Assembly: GCA_038230275.1 (NCBI GenBank)
Contig: JBBRNO010000021.1
Coordinates: forward strand, 4,015 to 68,014
Reading direction: 5' to 3'
DNA length: 64,000 bases
DNA from: JANXXV01 sp038230275
GTDB lineage: Bacteria; Acidobacteriota; Terriglobia; Bryobacterales; Bryobacteraceae
A model generated the notes under the pieces. The model saw only the letters and a list, made by a program, of their open reading frames with translations. It did no database searches and had not been told where the DNA came from. Within the stretch, counting starts at the first letter, position 1. Each line of letters starts with the position of its first letter. Positions 43,790 to 53,371 of this stretch are shown in pieces. Made by a program: the position numbers and the translations under genes.

Positions 43790-44412
43790 TGCCGGGTAAA
43801 GATACCGACGGAACAATGAATTGCAGCGACTTTGAAATACTGTTGTGCGACTACGTGGACGGCACGCTGGATGCCGCGCGCAAGCGGGTGCTGGAGGCGC
43901 ATCTGCATAGCTGTGCGGCGTGTGGTGAGTTTACGCGCGATGTGATGGGTGCGGTGGCTTTTGTGGAGCGCGCGGAGGATGTAGTGGTTCCCCCGGAGCT
44001 GCTGACGAAGATTGCGTTCCATATTCCGCAGTCCGCCTCACGAACGGTGAAGACGGGCGGCTTTCGTTCGTTATTTGCAAAATGGCTGCAACCGGTTTTG
44101 CAACCGCGGTTCGCCATGGGTATGGCGATGACGATTCTCTCGTTTTCCATGGTGGCGCGGTTTGCCGGAATTGAACCGCGGCAGTTGAAGGCGGCGGACT
44201 TGAGCCCGGCAAAAGTCTGGGCGGCGGCCGATGACCGCGTACACCGTTCATGGCACCGGGCGTTGAAATATTACGATAGCCTGCGGCTGGTTTACGAAGT
44301 GCAGTCGCGGTACAAGGAATGGACGGAACCGGAAGAAGAGGATCGAAGCGGTTCGGGTGTAGGAAATTCGGGTGTAGGAAGTAAGCCTGCAGAGGGGCAG
44401 AACAGAAAATGA
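43786..44412 (+). CDS. Zinc-finger anti-sigma factor
   Basis: 208 residues. The N-terminal ZAS motif H-x3-C-x2-C is visible in HLHSCAACGEF (about 44-54), preceded by an additional MNCSDFEILLCDYVDGTL helix that binds sigma region 2 and 4. A hydrophobic segment near residues 105-122 (GMAMTILSFSMVARFAGI) may anchor it in the membrane. The C-terminal part is acidic and ends in a Gly/Ser linker. It is coupled to the sigma gene (ATGA) and to the B-box gene that follows (ATGA). Confidence 0.88.
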   Translation: MMPGKDTDGTMNCSDFEILLCDYVDGTLDAARKRVLEAHLHSCAACGEFTRDVMGAVAFVERAEDVVVPPELLTKIAFHIPQSASRTVKTGGFRSLFAKWLQPVLQPRFAMGMAMTILSFSMVARFAGIEPRQLKAADLSPAKVWAAADDRVHRSWHRALKYYDSLRLVYEVQSRYKEWTEPEEEDRSGSGVGNSGVGSKPAEGQNRK

Positions 44413-45089
44413 ATTGCGCTAATCATCCAGAGGCAGCAACGGCATACTGCAGAACCTGCGGTAAACCGCTGTGCCCAGCGTGCCAGCGAACCAGCATGGG
44501 CACCATTGTGTGCGAGGAACACTTTGTTCCACAGGCGCCGCCGGCGCCCGATCCGCAAGCGGCCTATTCGCCGTACACGGCTCCGATGCCGGGCGCCACG
44601 CCTTATTCAGCACCGCCCGGAGGCTCCGCTTCCTCACCCGGTCTGGCATTTATTCTCGGCTTGATTCCCGGCGTAGGGGCAATCTATAACGGGCAATACG
44701 CCAAGGGCCTGATCCACGTGGTGATCTTGGGCACGCTCATCAGCATCCTGAATTCAGGCGCGGCCGGCGGACTGGAAGCGCTGTTCGGAATGCTCACCGG
44801 GCTATGGGTAATCTATATGCCGTTTGAGGCATATCACACCGCCAGCAAGCGGCTGCGCGGCGAACCGGTGGACGAGTTTTCCAGTGTCATCCCGCTGCAG
44901 CATCAGACGGCCGGGTTCCCGCTGGCTCCCGTCATTCTGATTGGCGTCGGCGTGATCTTCCTGTTGAACAACCTGGAGATTGTGCGGCTGTATCAGATTC
45001 TGCGTTACTGGCCGTTGTTCCTGATTCTTTTGGGCGTCTATATGCTTTACGCGCGGCTTGCGCCCGGCGGGGTGGATCGTGAACGCTAA
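44409..45089 (+). CDS. B-box zinc-finger membrane protein
   Basis: 226 residues. The N-terminus is a B-box-like zinc finger (Cys/His pairs in NCANHPEAATAYCRTCGKPL, CPACQRTSMGTIVCEEH, residues 2-39). A Pro/Ala-rich linker follows, then helices around 78-100 and 104-140 (FILGLIPGVGAIYNGQYAKG, a TM2-like hairpin), and a C-terminal pair of helices (VILIGVGVIFLLNNLEIV, ILRYWPLFLILLGVYML) like the LiaF/DUF5668 membrane region. Function is unknown; position points to signal sensing for the sigma factor upstream. Confidence 0.82.
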   Translation: MNCANHPEAATAYCRTCGKPLCPACQRTSMGTIVCEEHFVPQAPPAPDPQAAYSPYTAPMPGATPYSAPPGGSASSPGLAFILGLIPGVGAIYNGQYAKGLIHVVILGTLISILNSGAAGGLEALFGMLTGLWVIYMPFEAYHTASKRLRGEPVDEFSSVIPLQHQTAGFPLAPVILIGVGVIFLLNNLEIVRLYQILRYWPLFLILLGVYMLYARLAPGGVDRER

Positions 45090-45267
45090 CCTGGCACGGG
45101 CAATTCGTGGTCCGATTATTCTGATCACCCTGGGAATTCTGTTTGCGATTGACCACTTCGGCTCCATCAGCTTCACGCGGACGTGGCCGGTGCTGATCAT
45201 CGTCATTGGATTGATGAAGCTGATGGAACGGGCAGGTGCGGCGCAAGGGGGAGGGATTCCACGATGA
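45079..45267 (+). CDS. Small two-helix LiaF/DUF5668-like membrane protein
   Basis: 62 residues from the GTG at 45079, inside the last codons of the preceding gene. Two hydrophobic helices (RGPIILITLGILFAIDHFG and WPVLIIVIGLMKLMER) reproduce the repeat seen at the C-terminus of the preceding protein and the N-terminus of the following one. Its stop overlaps the next ATG (ATGA). The size and coupling argue for a real gene rather than a chance frame. Confidence 0.75.
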   Translation: MNANLARAIRGPIILITLGILFAIDHFGSISFTRTWPVLIIVIGLMKLMERAGAAQGGGIPR

Positions 45268-46718
45268 GACGCGGATCCATTGTCGCGCCGGTGATCCTGA
45301 TTGTGATCGGCGGTATTTTCCTGCTGAACAACCTGCATCCCGAATTCTCAGTACTGGATACGCTGGCCAGCTATTGGCCGTTCATCCTCATCGCCTGGGG
45401 ACTGCTGCGGCTGGCCGAGATTCTGATTTCCGCCGCTAGGCAACCGCATCCGCAAGCGGGTTTGCCTGCAGGCGCTTCGCATGGGCTTTCGGGCGGAGAA
45501 TGGGTCTTGATTGTATTTCTGTGCCTGCTGGGGTCTGGCGCTTTCTTTATCAAACGTCATGCCGGCAATTGGGCGCCTAACAGTATCCGCTCCAAGATCA
45601 TCGGCGATTTCGGCGATTCTTTCGACTATCCGATTGAAGAGAAGAAAGTGGCTACCGGTAAAACTCCGCGCGTGTTGATTGAGAATTTTCGCGGCAATGC
45701 GCGGGTAGTGGGCGCGGATGTATCCGAAGTCAAAGTGAGCGGGCGCAAGACCGTGCGGGCGCTGCAGCAGACCGACGCGGACGATGCCAATCAGCGGTCT
45801 CCTATTGAGCTCAGCAATCAGAATGAGCTGGTAGTCATCCGCACCAACCAGGACCGTGCCCCCGGCGACCGGACCTTGAATGCGGATTTAGAGATTTCCG
45901 TGCCGCGCGGTTCAACGGTGGAAGGCCGCGGCAGGTTTGGGGATTTCGACATCAGCGAACTGGGCGGCAACGTGGAGATCATCAGCGACAATGCCGGGGT
46001 GCGGGTGCAGAACATCGGCGGAAGCGTACGCATGGACCTACGCAAGAGCGACCTGATCCGCGCCGTCAACGTGACCGGCCCCGTGGAACTGAAGGGCCGC
46101 GGCCAGAACGTGGAGCTGGAAAACATCGCCGGACAGGTGACCATCACCGGAAGCCACAGTGGCGATCTGCAATTTCGCAATCTGGCGAAGCCGCTGCGCT
46201 TTGACGAGGACCGCACGAATCTGCGGGTGGAGAAAACGCCGGGGCAGATCCGTATGGCGCGGGGTTACTTCCGCGGGACGAACCTGGTAGGCCCGGTGCA
46301 ACTCACCGCGAAGTCGAAAGACATTGAGATCTCAGACTTCACGCAAGGGCTGGACCTGTCTATTGAGCGGGGCGATATCGATTTGCGGCCCATGCGCACG
46401 CCGCTATCGAAGATGGATGTACGGACTGGCAACGGAGAGCTTTCCCTGGCGCTGCCGGCCGGGTCTAAATTCGATCTGAAGGCCAACGTGCAGAAAGGCG
46501 AAGCACAGAATGAATTTGGCGATCCCATCCGCTTAGAGACCTCCGGCCGCGGGGCATCGCTGCGCGGCGGGGCGGGCGACGGACCGGCGATTGTGCTGAA
46601 CGCGGACCATGGGTCTGTCATCGTGCGAAAGGGCGATGGGGCGCTGCCGCCGCTTCCGCCTTTGCCCCCTGTGGCGCCGAGCGGAAAGATGCCGAAGATT
46701 GTGGTGGAGCGCAATTAG
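45264..46718 (+). CDS. DUF4097-type beta-helix protein with LiaF-like membrane N-terminus
   Basis: 484 residues. The first 60 residues form two or three membrane helices (VILIVIGGIFLLNNLHP, LASYWPFILIAWGLLRLAE). A third helix follows near 80-95 (WVLIVFLCLLGSGAFFI). From about residue 130 on there are many short beta repeats, as in DUF4097/adhesin-like stacks (GRFGDFDISELGGNVEIISD, ENIAGQVTITGSHSGDLQFR, DIEISDFTQGLDLSIERGDI). The long solenoid is predicted outside the membrane. Last gene of the cassette. ATG 45264 overlaps the upstream stop; a GGGGGAGG site precedes. Confidence 0.85.
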   Translation: MRRGSIVAPVILIVIGGIFLLNNLHPEFSVLDTLASYWPFILIAWGLLRLAEILISAARQPHPQAGLPAGASHGLSGGEWVLIVFLCLLGSGAFFIKRHAGNWAPNSIRSKIIGDFGDSFDYPIEEKKVATGKTPRVLIENFRGNARVVGADVSEVKVSGRKTVRALQQTDADDANQRSPIELSNQNELVVIRTNQDRAPGDRTLNADLEISVPRGSTVEGRGRFGDFDISELGGNVEIISDNAGVRVQNIGGSVRMDLRKSDLIRAVNVTGPVELKGRGQNVELENIAGQVTITGSHSGDLQFRNLAKPLRFDEDRTNLRVEKTPGQIRMARGYFRGTNLVGPVQLTAKSKDIEISDFTQGLDLSIERGDIDLRPMRTPLSKMDVRTGNGELSLALPAGSKFDLKANVQKGEAQNEFGDPIRLETSGRGASLRGGAGDGPAIVLNADHGSVIVRKGDGALPPLPPLPPVAPSGKMPKIVVERN

Positions 46719-46731
46719 GCGTACGGCTGCC

Positions 46732-47613
46732 TTATAACTCCCTTACGAGCCGGAAGCTTATCAAGTTGTAGCTTTGATTGGACGGGTAAGCGCTCGACCG
46801 GGCCGAGGCACGATGGGCACCGATATCCAAATACCAGCCCATCCCTCGCAACACACGATACGCGCCGGAAGGCGGACCTTGCGGATTCTTGCGTGGGGAA
46901 ACGGAGTAATAACTCCGGCTGTACCAATCCTGGCACCACTGAAAAGTTCCGCCCAGCAGGTCATAGGCGCCATACGGCGAGGCATTTTTGTTGGTCTTCA
47001 GTTCACCGCGCAGACTGCCATCGTAGAAGCCCACGGGATTCAAGTGCGGAACTGAATCTTTGTACGGTCCGCCGCTATTTGAAAAATTGGTATAGCTGGC
47101 GTCAATCTCATTTCCCCAGGGATAGCGCCGCTGATCGACGCCTCTGGCCGCCTTCTCCCACTCCGCTTCGGTGGGCAAACGATATTTCTTTCCGGTCTTA
47201 GCGCTCACCCAGTTGCAGTAAGCAACCGCCTGCTCCCAGGTGATGCCCACCACCGGGTAACTCTCGTTGCCCGGAAGTCCGCCGCCGTGGTTCGGCTCGT
47301 TGTCCCACCAAAACGACATTGGATTCACCTTGCCATCGGGCCAAAGCCTGGACTCGTTATAAGCCGGGTCGTCTTTGAACTTCTTGTACTCGGCGTTGGT
47401 CACGTTGAACTTTCCTATGTAGTAGGCGTCCAATTCCACGGTATGAACCGGCCTCTCGCGTTCAGCGCCCTCCTGGAAGTTGTCCCCCATTTGGAAGGCG
47501 CCGGCCGGAACCAGAACCAGATCGCCGTAGCCGTCATTGATCGCCGGGGGACCGGCGGGCGCGGCAAAACAAACAGAGATCAGCAGGAAACAGATTAATC
47601 GGAAACCTCGCAT
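46732..47613 (-). CDS. Exported SUMF1/formylglycine-generating-enzyme-like protein
   Basis: 293 residues. A signal peptide (MRGFRLICFLLISVCFA) precedes a full FGE-sulfatase domain: LVPAGAFQMGDNF (about 37-49), YYIGKFNVTNAEYKKF, PVVGITWEQAVAYCNWVSAK, YRLPTEAEWEKAARG, YPWGNEID and the ending VLRGMGWYLD to SFRLVREL. The paired active-site cysteines of true FGE are not obvious, so it may bind rather than oxidise. No sulfatase is nearby. The start at 47613 opens the signal peptide. It follows the hydrolase stop by one base. Confidence 0.87.
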   Translation of the reverse strand: MRGFRLICFLLISVCFAAPAGPPAINDGYGDLVLVPAGAFQMGDNFQEGAERERPVHTVELDAYYIGKFNVTNAEYKKFKDDPAYNESRLWPDGKVNPMSFWWDNEPNHGGGLPGNESYPVVGITWEQAVAYCNWVSAKTGKKYRLPTEAEWEKAARGVDQRRYPWGNEIDASYTNFSNSGGPYKDSVPHLNPVGFYDGSLRGELKTNKNASPYGAYDLLGGTFQWCQDWYSRSYYSVSPRKNPQGPPSGAYRVLRGMGWYLDIGAHRASARSSAYPSNQSYNLISFRLVREL

Positions 47614-47614
47614 C

Positions 47615-48445
47615 TTAACGTCCCACGCTCCTGAAGAATCCTGCCTGTTGCATCCAGTTCTTACAGCGCAACATCCAGTCCGACAAGCCCGGATCGGTTT
47701 CAGCCGCACCGAAGCCATGCCGGCCATGCTGATAGATGTGCAGTTCCGCGGAGGCCCCCGCCTTGCGGAGATCCAAGAAGAGTTGCGCGGTACCGGCCGA
47801 AGTGGGATCGGCCGCCGCGGCCAGCAAAAACGCCGGCGGGAAATCTTTCAAGGACTCGCCCGGCGCCGCACGGCCCGGGCCATACACCAAGGCCACGAAG
47901 TCCGGCCGCGAACTGACTCGGTCCACCGCGTCTGCTGCATTGACATTTGCGCCCAGGGACACTCCGGCAATGGTGCGGCCCATATTGCTGCCCGCCGAAA
48001 AACCCATCAGGCCGATGCGGTTGGGGTCGAGCTTCCAATCCGCCGCCCGCGCCCGCACCAGGCGAATCGCTCTCTGGCCGTCCAGAATTCGGGCTTCTTC
48101 GTTCGGATAGCGCGGCGCCAGGCGGTAAGTCAGAATGAAAGCCGTCACGCCCCAGGAATTCAGGTGTTCGGCCACCGCCATGCCTTCCGGATGATAAAAC
48201 AACTTAATATTGCCGCCGCCCGGACAAATGATGATGGCCGACCCATTGGCTGTCCCGTTGTCGGGCTGCACCACGGTGAGGAATGGTTTGTCGAGATCTT
48301 CATTGCCGATAGCACCCGGCACCTTTCCCTCCGGCCATAGCTGGAGGTTGTAGTCGAGATGGCGCTTGCCTCTGTTCGGATCGTGATCCGCTCCCGTCAG
48401 AAGGGCGGCTGCAGTAAGCGCGAGCAATATAGTTCTCATGGTCAT
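47615..48445 (-). CDS. Exported alpha/beta hydrolase
   Basis: 276 residues with an N-terminal signal (MTMRTILLALTAAALLTGA). The nucleophile elbow is GFSAGS (about 149-154). The oxyanion region is IIICPGGGNIKLFYHPEG, and the catalytic histidine lies in YQHGRHGFGAAETD near residue 243. This is the acetylxylan-esterase/BD-FAE-like class that removes acyl groups from plant polysaccharides. The exported SUMF1-like protein follows directly, so both are likely in one operon handling an extracellular substrate. Confidence 0.87.
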   Translation of the reverse strand: MTMRTILLALTAAALLTGADHDPNRGKRHLDYNLQLWPEGKVPGAIGNEDLDKPFLTVVQPDNGTANGSAIIICPGGGNIKLFYHPEGMAVAEHLNSWGVTAFILTYRLAPRYPNEEARILDGQRAIRLVRARAADWKLDPNRIGLMGFSAGSNMGRTIAGVSLGANVNAADAVDRVSSRPDFVALVYGPGRAAPGESLKDFPPAFLLAAAADPTSAGTAQLFLDLRKAGASAELHIYQHGRHGFGAAETDPGLSDWMLRCKNWMQQAGFFRSVGR

Positions 48446-49043
48446 TGATCCTCACAAAGGCGGCACATCCTTAATACACAATATGCCCACCGGCCTTGCA
48501 ATTTCCACCGCCAACCTAGACCCGCCGCCTTCGCATGATCGCCGCGCGGATCGTAGGGCTGGATTAGGCCTCGTTCTTTTTGGGGAGTTGGAGACTTTGA
48601 AGGCGGCGTTTGTGATTTGGCCGAATAGGGCTTCGTCTTCGGCGTTGGTCATGGTTTGGATGTGTTGTGGGCCCGGGAGTGGGGAGTTCCCAGGTGCTTC
48701 TAACTATTTGGCTGGGATGGATGGAATGAATGGGATAAAAACTTTGAGTTCTTTGCCGGGCCTTGCCGGATTGCGAACTACAGGCTACCTGTCAGTGCGC
48801 CCGGCTGAGTGGCCGAGGCGGCGATTTGTTCATAGTGGGCAGCACGAGGAGCAGAAGTGAATTCCAGCGGGAATGAACGCTCAAAAGGCCAGACATGGAC
48901 ACCGATGGCATCGATGCGCGGGTTGATAAACCGGTAGGGGAGGTAGCTATGGCTGGCTAATGGGCAAAGGCGCCGAAGCCCCCGGCCAACCGGCTCCGGT
49001 TCGTAACACCCCCTCTGCGATAATGAAATCGGTTCCCCACAAC
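48446..49043. other. Gene-poor stretch before dnaE
   Basis: No coding region is convincing over these 598 bases. A minus-strand open frame at 48452-48652 (66 codons, beginning MTNAEDEALF) is Arg/Pro/Ser-rich with a biased composition and has no clear ribosome site; it looks more like a repeat or spurious frame. The dnaE promoter should lie near the right end, but no boxes were confidently seen. Confidence 0.5.
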
Positions 49044-52000
49044 ATGTCGTCAACGCCCTTCGTCCATCTGCATTGCCATACGGACTACTCGCTCCTGGAT
49101 GGAGCCTGCGAGATCTCCCAGCTTATGGATCTGGTGGTGGAACAGAAGATGCCCTCCATCGCCATGACCGACCATGGCAACCTCTTCGGCGCCATCGAAT
49201 TCTACAACGCAGCTAAATACAAAGGCGTTCATCCGGTAATCGGCTGCGAAGTCTACGTCTCGCAAAAAGGCCACAAACTCCGCACCGAATCCGACCGCTA
49301 CAACCACTTAGTCCTGCTCTGCGAAAACCAGGAAGGCTACCGCAACCTCATCAACCTGGTCTCCACCGGCTACCTGGACGGCTTCTATTACAAGCCCCGC
49401 ATCGACAAAGACCTGCTGGCTGCGCACTCGAAAGGGATCATCGCCCTCTCCGCCTGCCTGCGCGGCGACATCAACGAAACGCTGATCGCCGATAAATACG
49501 AAGACGCCCGCCGCCTGGCCTATCAATACACGGACATCTTCGGCAAGAACAACTTCTTCCTGGAAGTGCAGGACCACCAGCTAGACCAGGACAAAATAGT
49601 CAACCCGCTACTCAACCGCCTCTCCGCCGACACCGGCATCCCGCTCGTCGCCACCAACGATTCGCACTACCTGCGCAAAGATGACGCCCGCGCGCACGAA
49701 ATCATGCTCTGTATCCAGACCGGCAAAACCATGTCGGATACGAACCGCATGAAGTTCACCACGCAGGAGTTCTACATCAAATCGAAGGCCGAAATGGAGC
49801 GGCTGTTCGGCGAAATTCCTGGCTCGCTAACGCTTCCGTTCGACATCGCCCAACGCTGCAACATCAAGCTGGATCCCATTACGGATCCCTTTCCGAAGTT
49901 CGATGTTCCGCCCGGCCAATCCATCGATAGCTACTTTGAATACGTGGCTCGCCACGGCTTCGAAAAGCGGCGCGTGCGGTTGGAAGCCCATCAACTGGAA
50001 GGCAAACTCAAGCACGATCTAGCCGAATACGCCGAACGTCTGGACCGCGAAATTAAGTGCATCCAGTCCATGAAGTTCTCCGGCTACTTCCTGGTGGTCT
50101 GGGACTTCATCCGCTATGCCAAGGATCGCGGCATTCCTGTAGGCCCCGGCCGTGGTTCCGCCGCCGGCAGCCTGGTTAGCTACGCCATGGAGATTACCGA
50201 CATCGATCCGCTGGAATACGGGCTGCTGTTTGAGCGCTTCCTCAATCCGGAACGCATCAGCATGCCCGATATCGACATCGACTTCTGTACGCATGGCCGC
50301 GGTGAAGTAATCCAGTACGTCACGGAAAAATACGGCCGCGAACAAGTGGCCCAGATCATCACGTTTGGAACCATGGGAGCGCGCGCGGCAATCAAAGACG
50401 TCGGCCGCGCGCTCGATATGAAAATCGGCGAGGTGGAACGCGTCACCAAACTGGTGCCCGCCGTCCTCAACATCAAGCTCAAAGATGCCTTCGAAATGGA
50501 GCCCGGCTTTGAGGAAGCCAAACACAAAGACCCGCGGTTGAAAGAAGTGCTGGACGTAGCCTGCCGGCTGGAAGGTATGGCACGCAACGCCTCCGTACAC
50601 GCGGCCGGTGTAGTCATCTCGCCCACGCCGCTGAAAGAACTGGTTCCGCTCTACCGCACCAACCGGGATGAAGTCGTTACCCAGTACGACATGTCGGGAG
50701 TGGAGAAGCTCGGCCTTCTCAAGATGGACTTCCTGGGCCTGACCACGCTGACCATCATCGCCGACTCCCTGAAGCTGATCGAAAAACACCGCGGCGTGAA
50801 GATCGTAGTAGAAGACCTTCCGCTCGACGACGAAAAGGCCTACAAGATATTCTCCGAAGGCTTCACCAGCGGCGTCTTCCAGTTTGAATCGCGAGGCATG
50901 CGCGACATTCTGCGCAAGTATCAGCCAACGCGTATTGAAGACCTTTGCGCCCTCAACGCGCTCTACCGCCCCGGCCCCATTGAAGGCGGCATGATTGACG
51001 ATTTCATCAACTGCAAACATGGCCGCAAGGAGGTCCGTTATGAATTCCCGGTGCTGGCCGAGATACTTTCGGAAACCTACGGCGTAATCGTGTATCAGGA
51101 ACAAGTAATGCAGGTGGCGAACCTGATTGCCGGCTACTCGCTAGGGGAAGCCGACCTGCTGCGCCGCGCCATGGGCAAGAAGAAAAAAGAGGAGATGGAC
51201 AAGCAGCGCGAGCGCTTCACTAGCGGCGCGAAAGAGAAAGGCTTCAACGCCAAGAAGGCGGAGAAACTGTTTGAACTGATGGCGAAGTTCGCGGGATACG
51301 GCTTCAACAAATCGCACTCCGCAGCCTACGCCTATCTCGCCTACGTCACGGCTTATCTGAAGGCGCACTACCCGTTGGATTTCATGTCGGCGCTGCTGAC
51401 GTCGGAAACCGGCACGGCCACCAAAGTAGTCAAATACATCAATGAATGCAGGGATATGGGCATCAACGTTTTGCCTCCCGCCGTCAATAAGAGCGACCGG
51501 GATTTCACGCCGGACGGCAATGCCATCCGCTTCGGACTCTCAGCTATTAAGAACGTCGGCGGCTCCGCCGTGGATTCCATCACTACCGTTCGCGACAAGG
51601 ACGGTCCGTTCAAATCGCTCTACAATTTTTGCGAGCGCGTCGATCTAACCGCCGTTAACCGCCGCATGATTGAAGCGCTCATCAAGGCGGGCGCAACCGA
51701 TTCGCTGGAAGGCACCAGATCCCAACAGTTCGGCGCCATCGACAGCGCAATGGAGACCGGCACCCGCGCGTTGAAAGATCGCCTCAGCGGGCAGACCGGC
51801 CTGTTCGCCATGCTGGCCGGGGCCGAGGAAGAGCCGGAACCACCACTTCCGAAACTGCCCGATTGGACAGAGCGCGTCAAGTTGGCGGGCGAGAAGGAAA
51901 TGCTCGGCTTCTACGTCACCGGCCATCCGCTTTACGAATACATCGACAAGGTGAAGGAGCTGGCGACCCACAACAGCGAGACCATCGAAGGATTGGCCAA

Positions 52001-52502
52001 GGGAGTGGAGGTCACTGTGTGCGGCATCATCACCGGCTTGCAGCGCCGCCGCAATAAGGAACAAAAACCTTGGGCCTCGTTCCTGCTCGAAGATCTGCAA
52101 GGCTCCATTGAAACGATGGCCTTCACGACCGCGTACGACAGCGTGTTGTCCAGCCTGGTAGAGGATTCCGCGGTGATGGTGAAAGGGCTAGCGCTGCCGG
52201 ATGACGGAGGCAGCACAAAGGTCTCTGCACAGAGCATTATTCCGCTGGAAGTAGCCCGCGTGCCGCTTCCGTCCGTGATCGCCATTCGAGTATCGTTGAA
52301 TCAGAACGGCGATAAGGCGCAAGCGCTCAACGATCTGTTCACTAAGAAACCGGGAACCGCCGAGGTCCGTTTGAAAATCGAGAAGCCGCGCGACTTTTCA
52401 GTTATCCTGGACGTGACGACTCGCGTTCGCGCAGACAAAGAGTTTCGTGCCGAAGTGGAGCGCATCTGCGGACCGGAATCCCTGGAAATTCTAGCGAGCT
52501 GA
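49044..52502 (+). CDS. dnaE: DNA polymerase III alpha subunit
   Basis: 1152 residues from the ATG at 49044, where the PHP domain begins (FVHLHCHTDYSLLDGACEIS). An ATG at 49023 is an alternative, and an ATG at 48960 is less likely. The DnaE catalytic region PDIDIDFC is near residue 410, after PVGPGRGSAAGSLVSYAMEI. Later blocks include ALYRPGPIEGGMIDDFI, GVIVYQEQVMQVANLIAGYS, and GYGFNKSHSAAYAYLAYVTA. The OB-fold and tau-binding C-terminus is complete. PHP metal-ligand histidines appear intact, so the domain may be active in proofreading. The gene precedes accA by 11 bases. Confidence 0.96.
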   Translation: MSSTPFVHLHCHTDYSLLDGACEISQLMDLVVEQKMPSIAMTDHGNLFGAIEFYNAAKYKGVHPVIGCEVYVSQKGHKLRTESDRYNHLVLLCENQEGYRNLINLVSTGYLDGFYYKPRIDKDLLAAHSKGIIALSACLRGDINETLIADKYEDARRLAYQYTDIFGKNNFFLEVQDHQLDQDKIVNPLLNRLSADTGIPLVATNDSHYLRKDDARAHEIMLCIQTGKTMSDTNRMKFTTQEFYIKSKAEMERLFGEIPGSLTLPFDIAQRCNIKLDPITDPFPKFDVPPGQSIDSYFEYVARHGFEKRRVRLEAHQLEGKLKHDLAEYAERLDREIKCIQSMKFSGYFLVVWDFIRYAKDRGIPVGPGRGSAAGSLVSYAMEITDIDPLEYGLLFERFLNPERISMPDIDIDFCTHGRGEVIQYVTEKYGREQVAQIITFGTMGARAAIKDVGRALDMKIGEVERVTKLVPAVLNIKLKDAFEMEPGFEEAKHKDPRLKEVLDVACRLEGMARNASVHAAGVVISPTPLKELVPLYRTNRDEVVTQYDMSGVEKLGLLKMDFLGLTTLTIIADSLKLIEKHRGVKIVVEDLPLDDEKAYKIFSEGFTSGVFQFESRGMRDILRKYQPTRIEDLCALNALYRPGPIEGGMIDDFINCKHGRKEVRYEFPVLAEILSETYGVIVYQEQVMQVANLIAGYSLGEADLLRRAMGKKKKEEMDKQRERFTSGAKEKGFNAKKAEKLFELMAKFAGYGFNKSHSAAYAYLAYVTAYLKAHYPLDFMSALLTSETGTATKVVKYINECRDMGINVLPPAVNKSDRDFTPDGNAIRFGLSAIKNVGGSAVDSITTVRDKDGPFKSLYNFCERVDLTAVNRRMIEALIKAGATDSLEGTRSQQFGAIDSAMETGTRALKDRLSGQTGLFAMLAGAEEEPEPPLPKLPDWTERVKLAGEKEMLGFYVTGHPLYEYIDKVKELATHNSETIEGLAKGVEVTVCGIITGLQRRRNKEQKPWASFLLEDLQGSIETMAFTTAYDSVLSSLVEDSAVMVKGLALPDDGGSTKVSAQSIIPLEVARVPLPSVIAIRVSLNQNGDKAQALNDLFTKKPGTAEVRLKIEKPRDFSVILDVTTRVRADKEFRAEVERICGPESLEILAS

Positions 52503-52513
52503 CACAATCACAA

Positions 52514-53371
52514 ATGCCCGACCCGAACCAGCCACTCTTAGAAGAACCCCCGAAGCCGCCCAATCCCTCGTGGGAACGGGTGCAGCTGGCACGGCATCCT
52601 AAACGGCCGCACGCCTTGGATTACATTAACCGGCTCAGCCCGTCCTTTTTAGAACTGCATGGCGACCGCGCCTACGCCGACGATGCCGCCATCGTTTCTG
52701 GAATGGCCGTGTTTGAAGGGCAACCGGTGATGATCCTGGGCCAGCAGAAGGGCCGGGACACCAAGCAGAAGCTGCTGCGCAATTTCGGCATGCCCAAACC
52801 GGAAGGCTACCGCAAGGCACTGCGTGTGATGCGCCTGGCAGCCAAGTTCAACCGCCCCATCATTACGTTGCTTGACACCCCCGGAGCCTACCCTGGCATC
52901 GACGCCGAAGAGCGCGGCCAAGCTGAGGCTATTGCCATGAACCTGCGCGAAATGGCACGCCTGGGCGTACCGGTCATCACGGTAGTGATAGGGGAAGGGG
53001 GCAGTGGCGGAGCCCTCGGGCTTGGCGTTGCCAATCGCGTTTACATGTTGGAGAATGCCATCTACAGCGTGATCTCTCCGGAAAGCTGCGCGGCCATCAT
53101 CTGGCGCGATTCGGGAAAGGCGGAACTGGCCGCCGCCGCATTGAAACTGACGGCGCCCGATCTTTTGAAACTAGGTGTCGTGGACGGCATCATTCGGGAA
53201 CCGGAAGGCGGCGCACACCTGGACCCGGACACGGCGGCGGATGCAGTACGCGAAACATTACGAGAGGCGCTGGCCGAGTTGACAAAGCTATCGTCCAAAG
53301 AGCTGATCGATCACCGCTATAACAAGTTCCGCCGCATGGGCAACTTCTTTGCGGAGGCTGCCCACGCGTGA
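52514..53371 (+). CDS. accA: Acetyl-CoA carboxylase carboxyltransferase alpha subunit
   Basis: 285 residues, about 35 shorter than E. coli AccA because the N-terminal coiled segment is reduced. It keeps WERVQLARHPKRPHALDYI, LHGDRAYADDAAIVSGMA, GPRDTKQK-like GRDTKQKLLRNFGMPKPEGY, TLLDTPGAYPGIDAEERGQA and GEGGSGGALGLGVANRVYML (oxyanion glycines). It transfers the carboxyl group from carboxybiotin to acetyl-CoA with AccD, which is not in the window. The dnaE-accA order is common in bacteria. Confidence 0.96.
   Translation: MPDPNQPLLEEPPKPPNPSWERVQLARHPKRPHALDYINRLSPSFLELHGDRAYADDAAIVSGMAVFEGQPVMILGQQKGRDTKQKLLRNFGMPKPEGYRKALRVMRLAAKFNRPIITLLDTPGAYPGIDAEERGQAEAIAMNLREMARLGVPVITVVIGEGGSGGALGLGVANRVYMLENAIYSVISPESCAAIIWRDSGKAELAAAALKLTAPDLLKLGVVDGIIREPEGGAHLDPDTAADAVRETLREALAELTKLSSKELIDHRYNKFRRMGNFFAEAAHA

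Noticed and set aside
50019..51104. Minus-strand frame (361 codons) within dnaE
   Set aside because: Antisense shadow of the catalytic region of DnaE.
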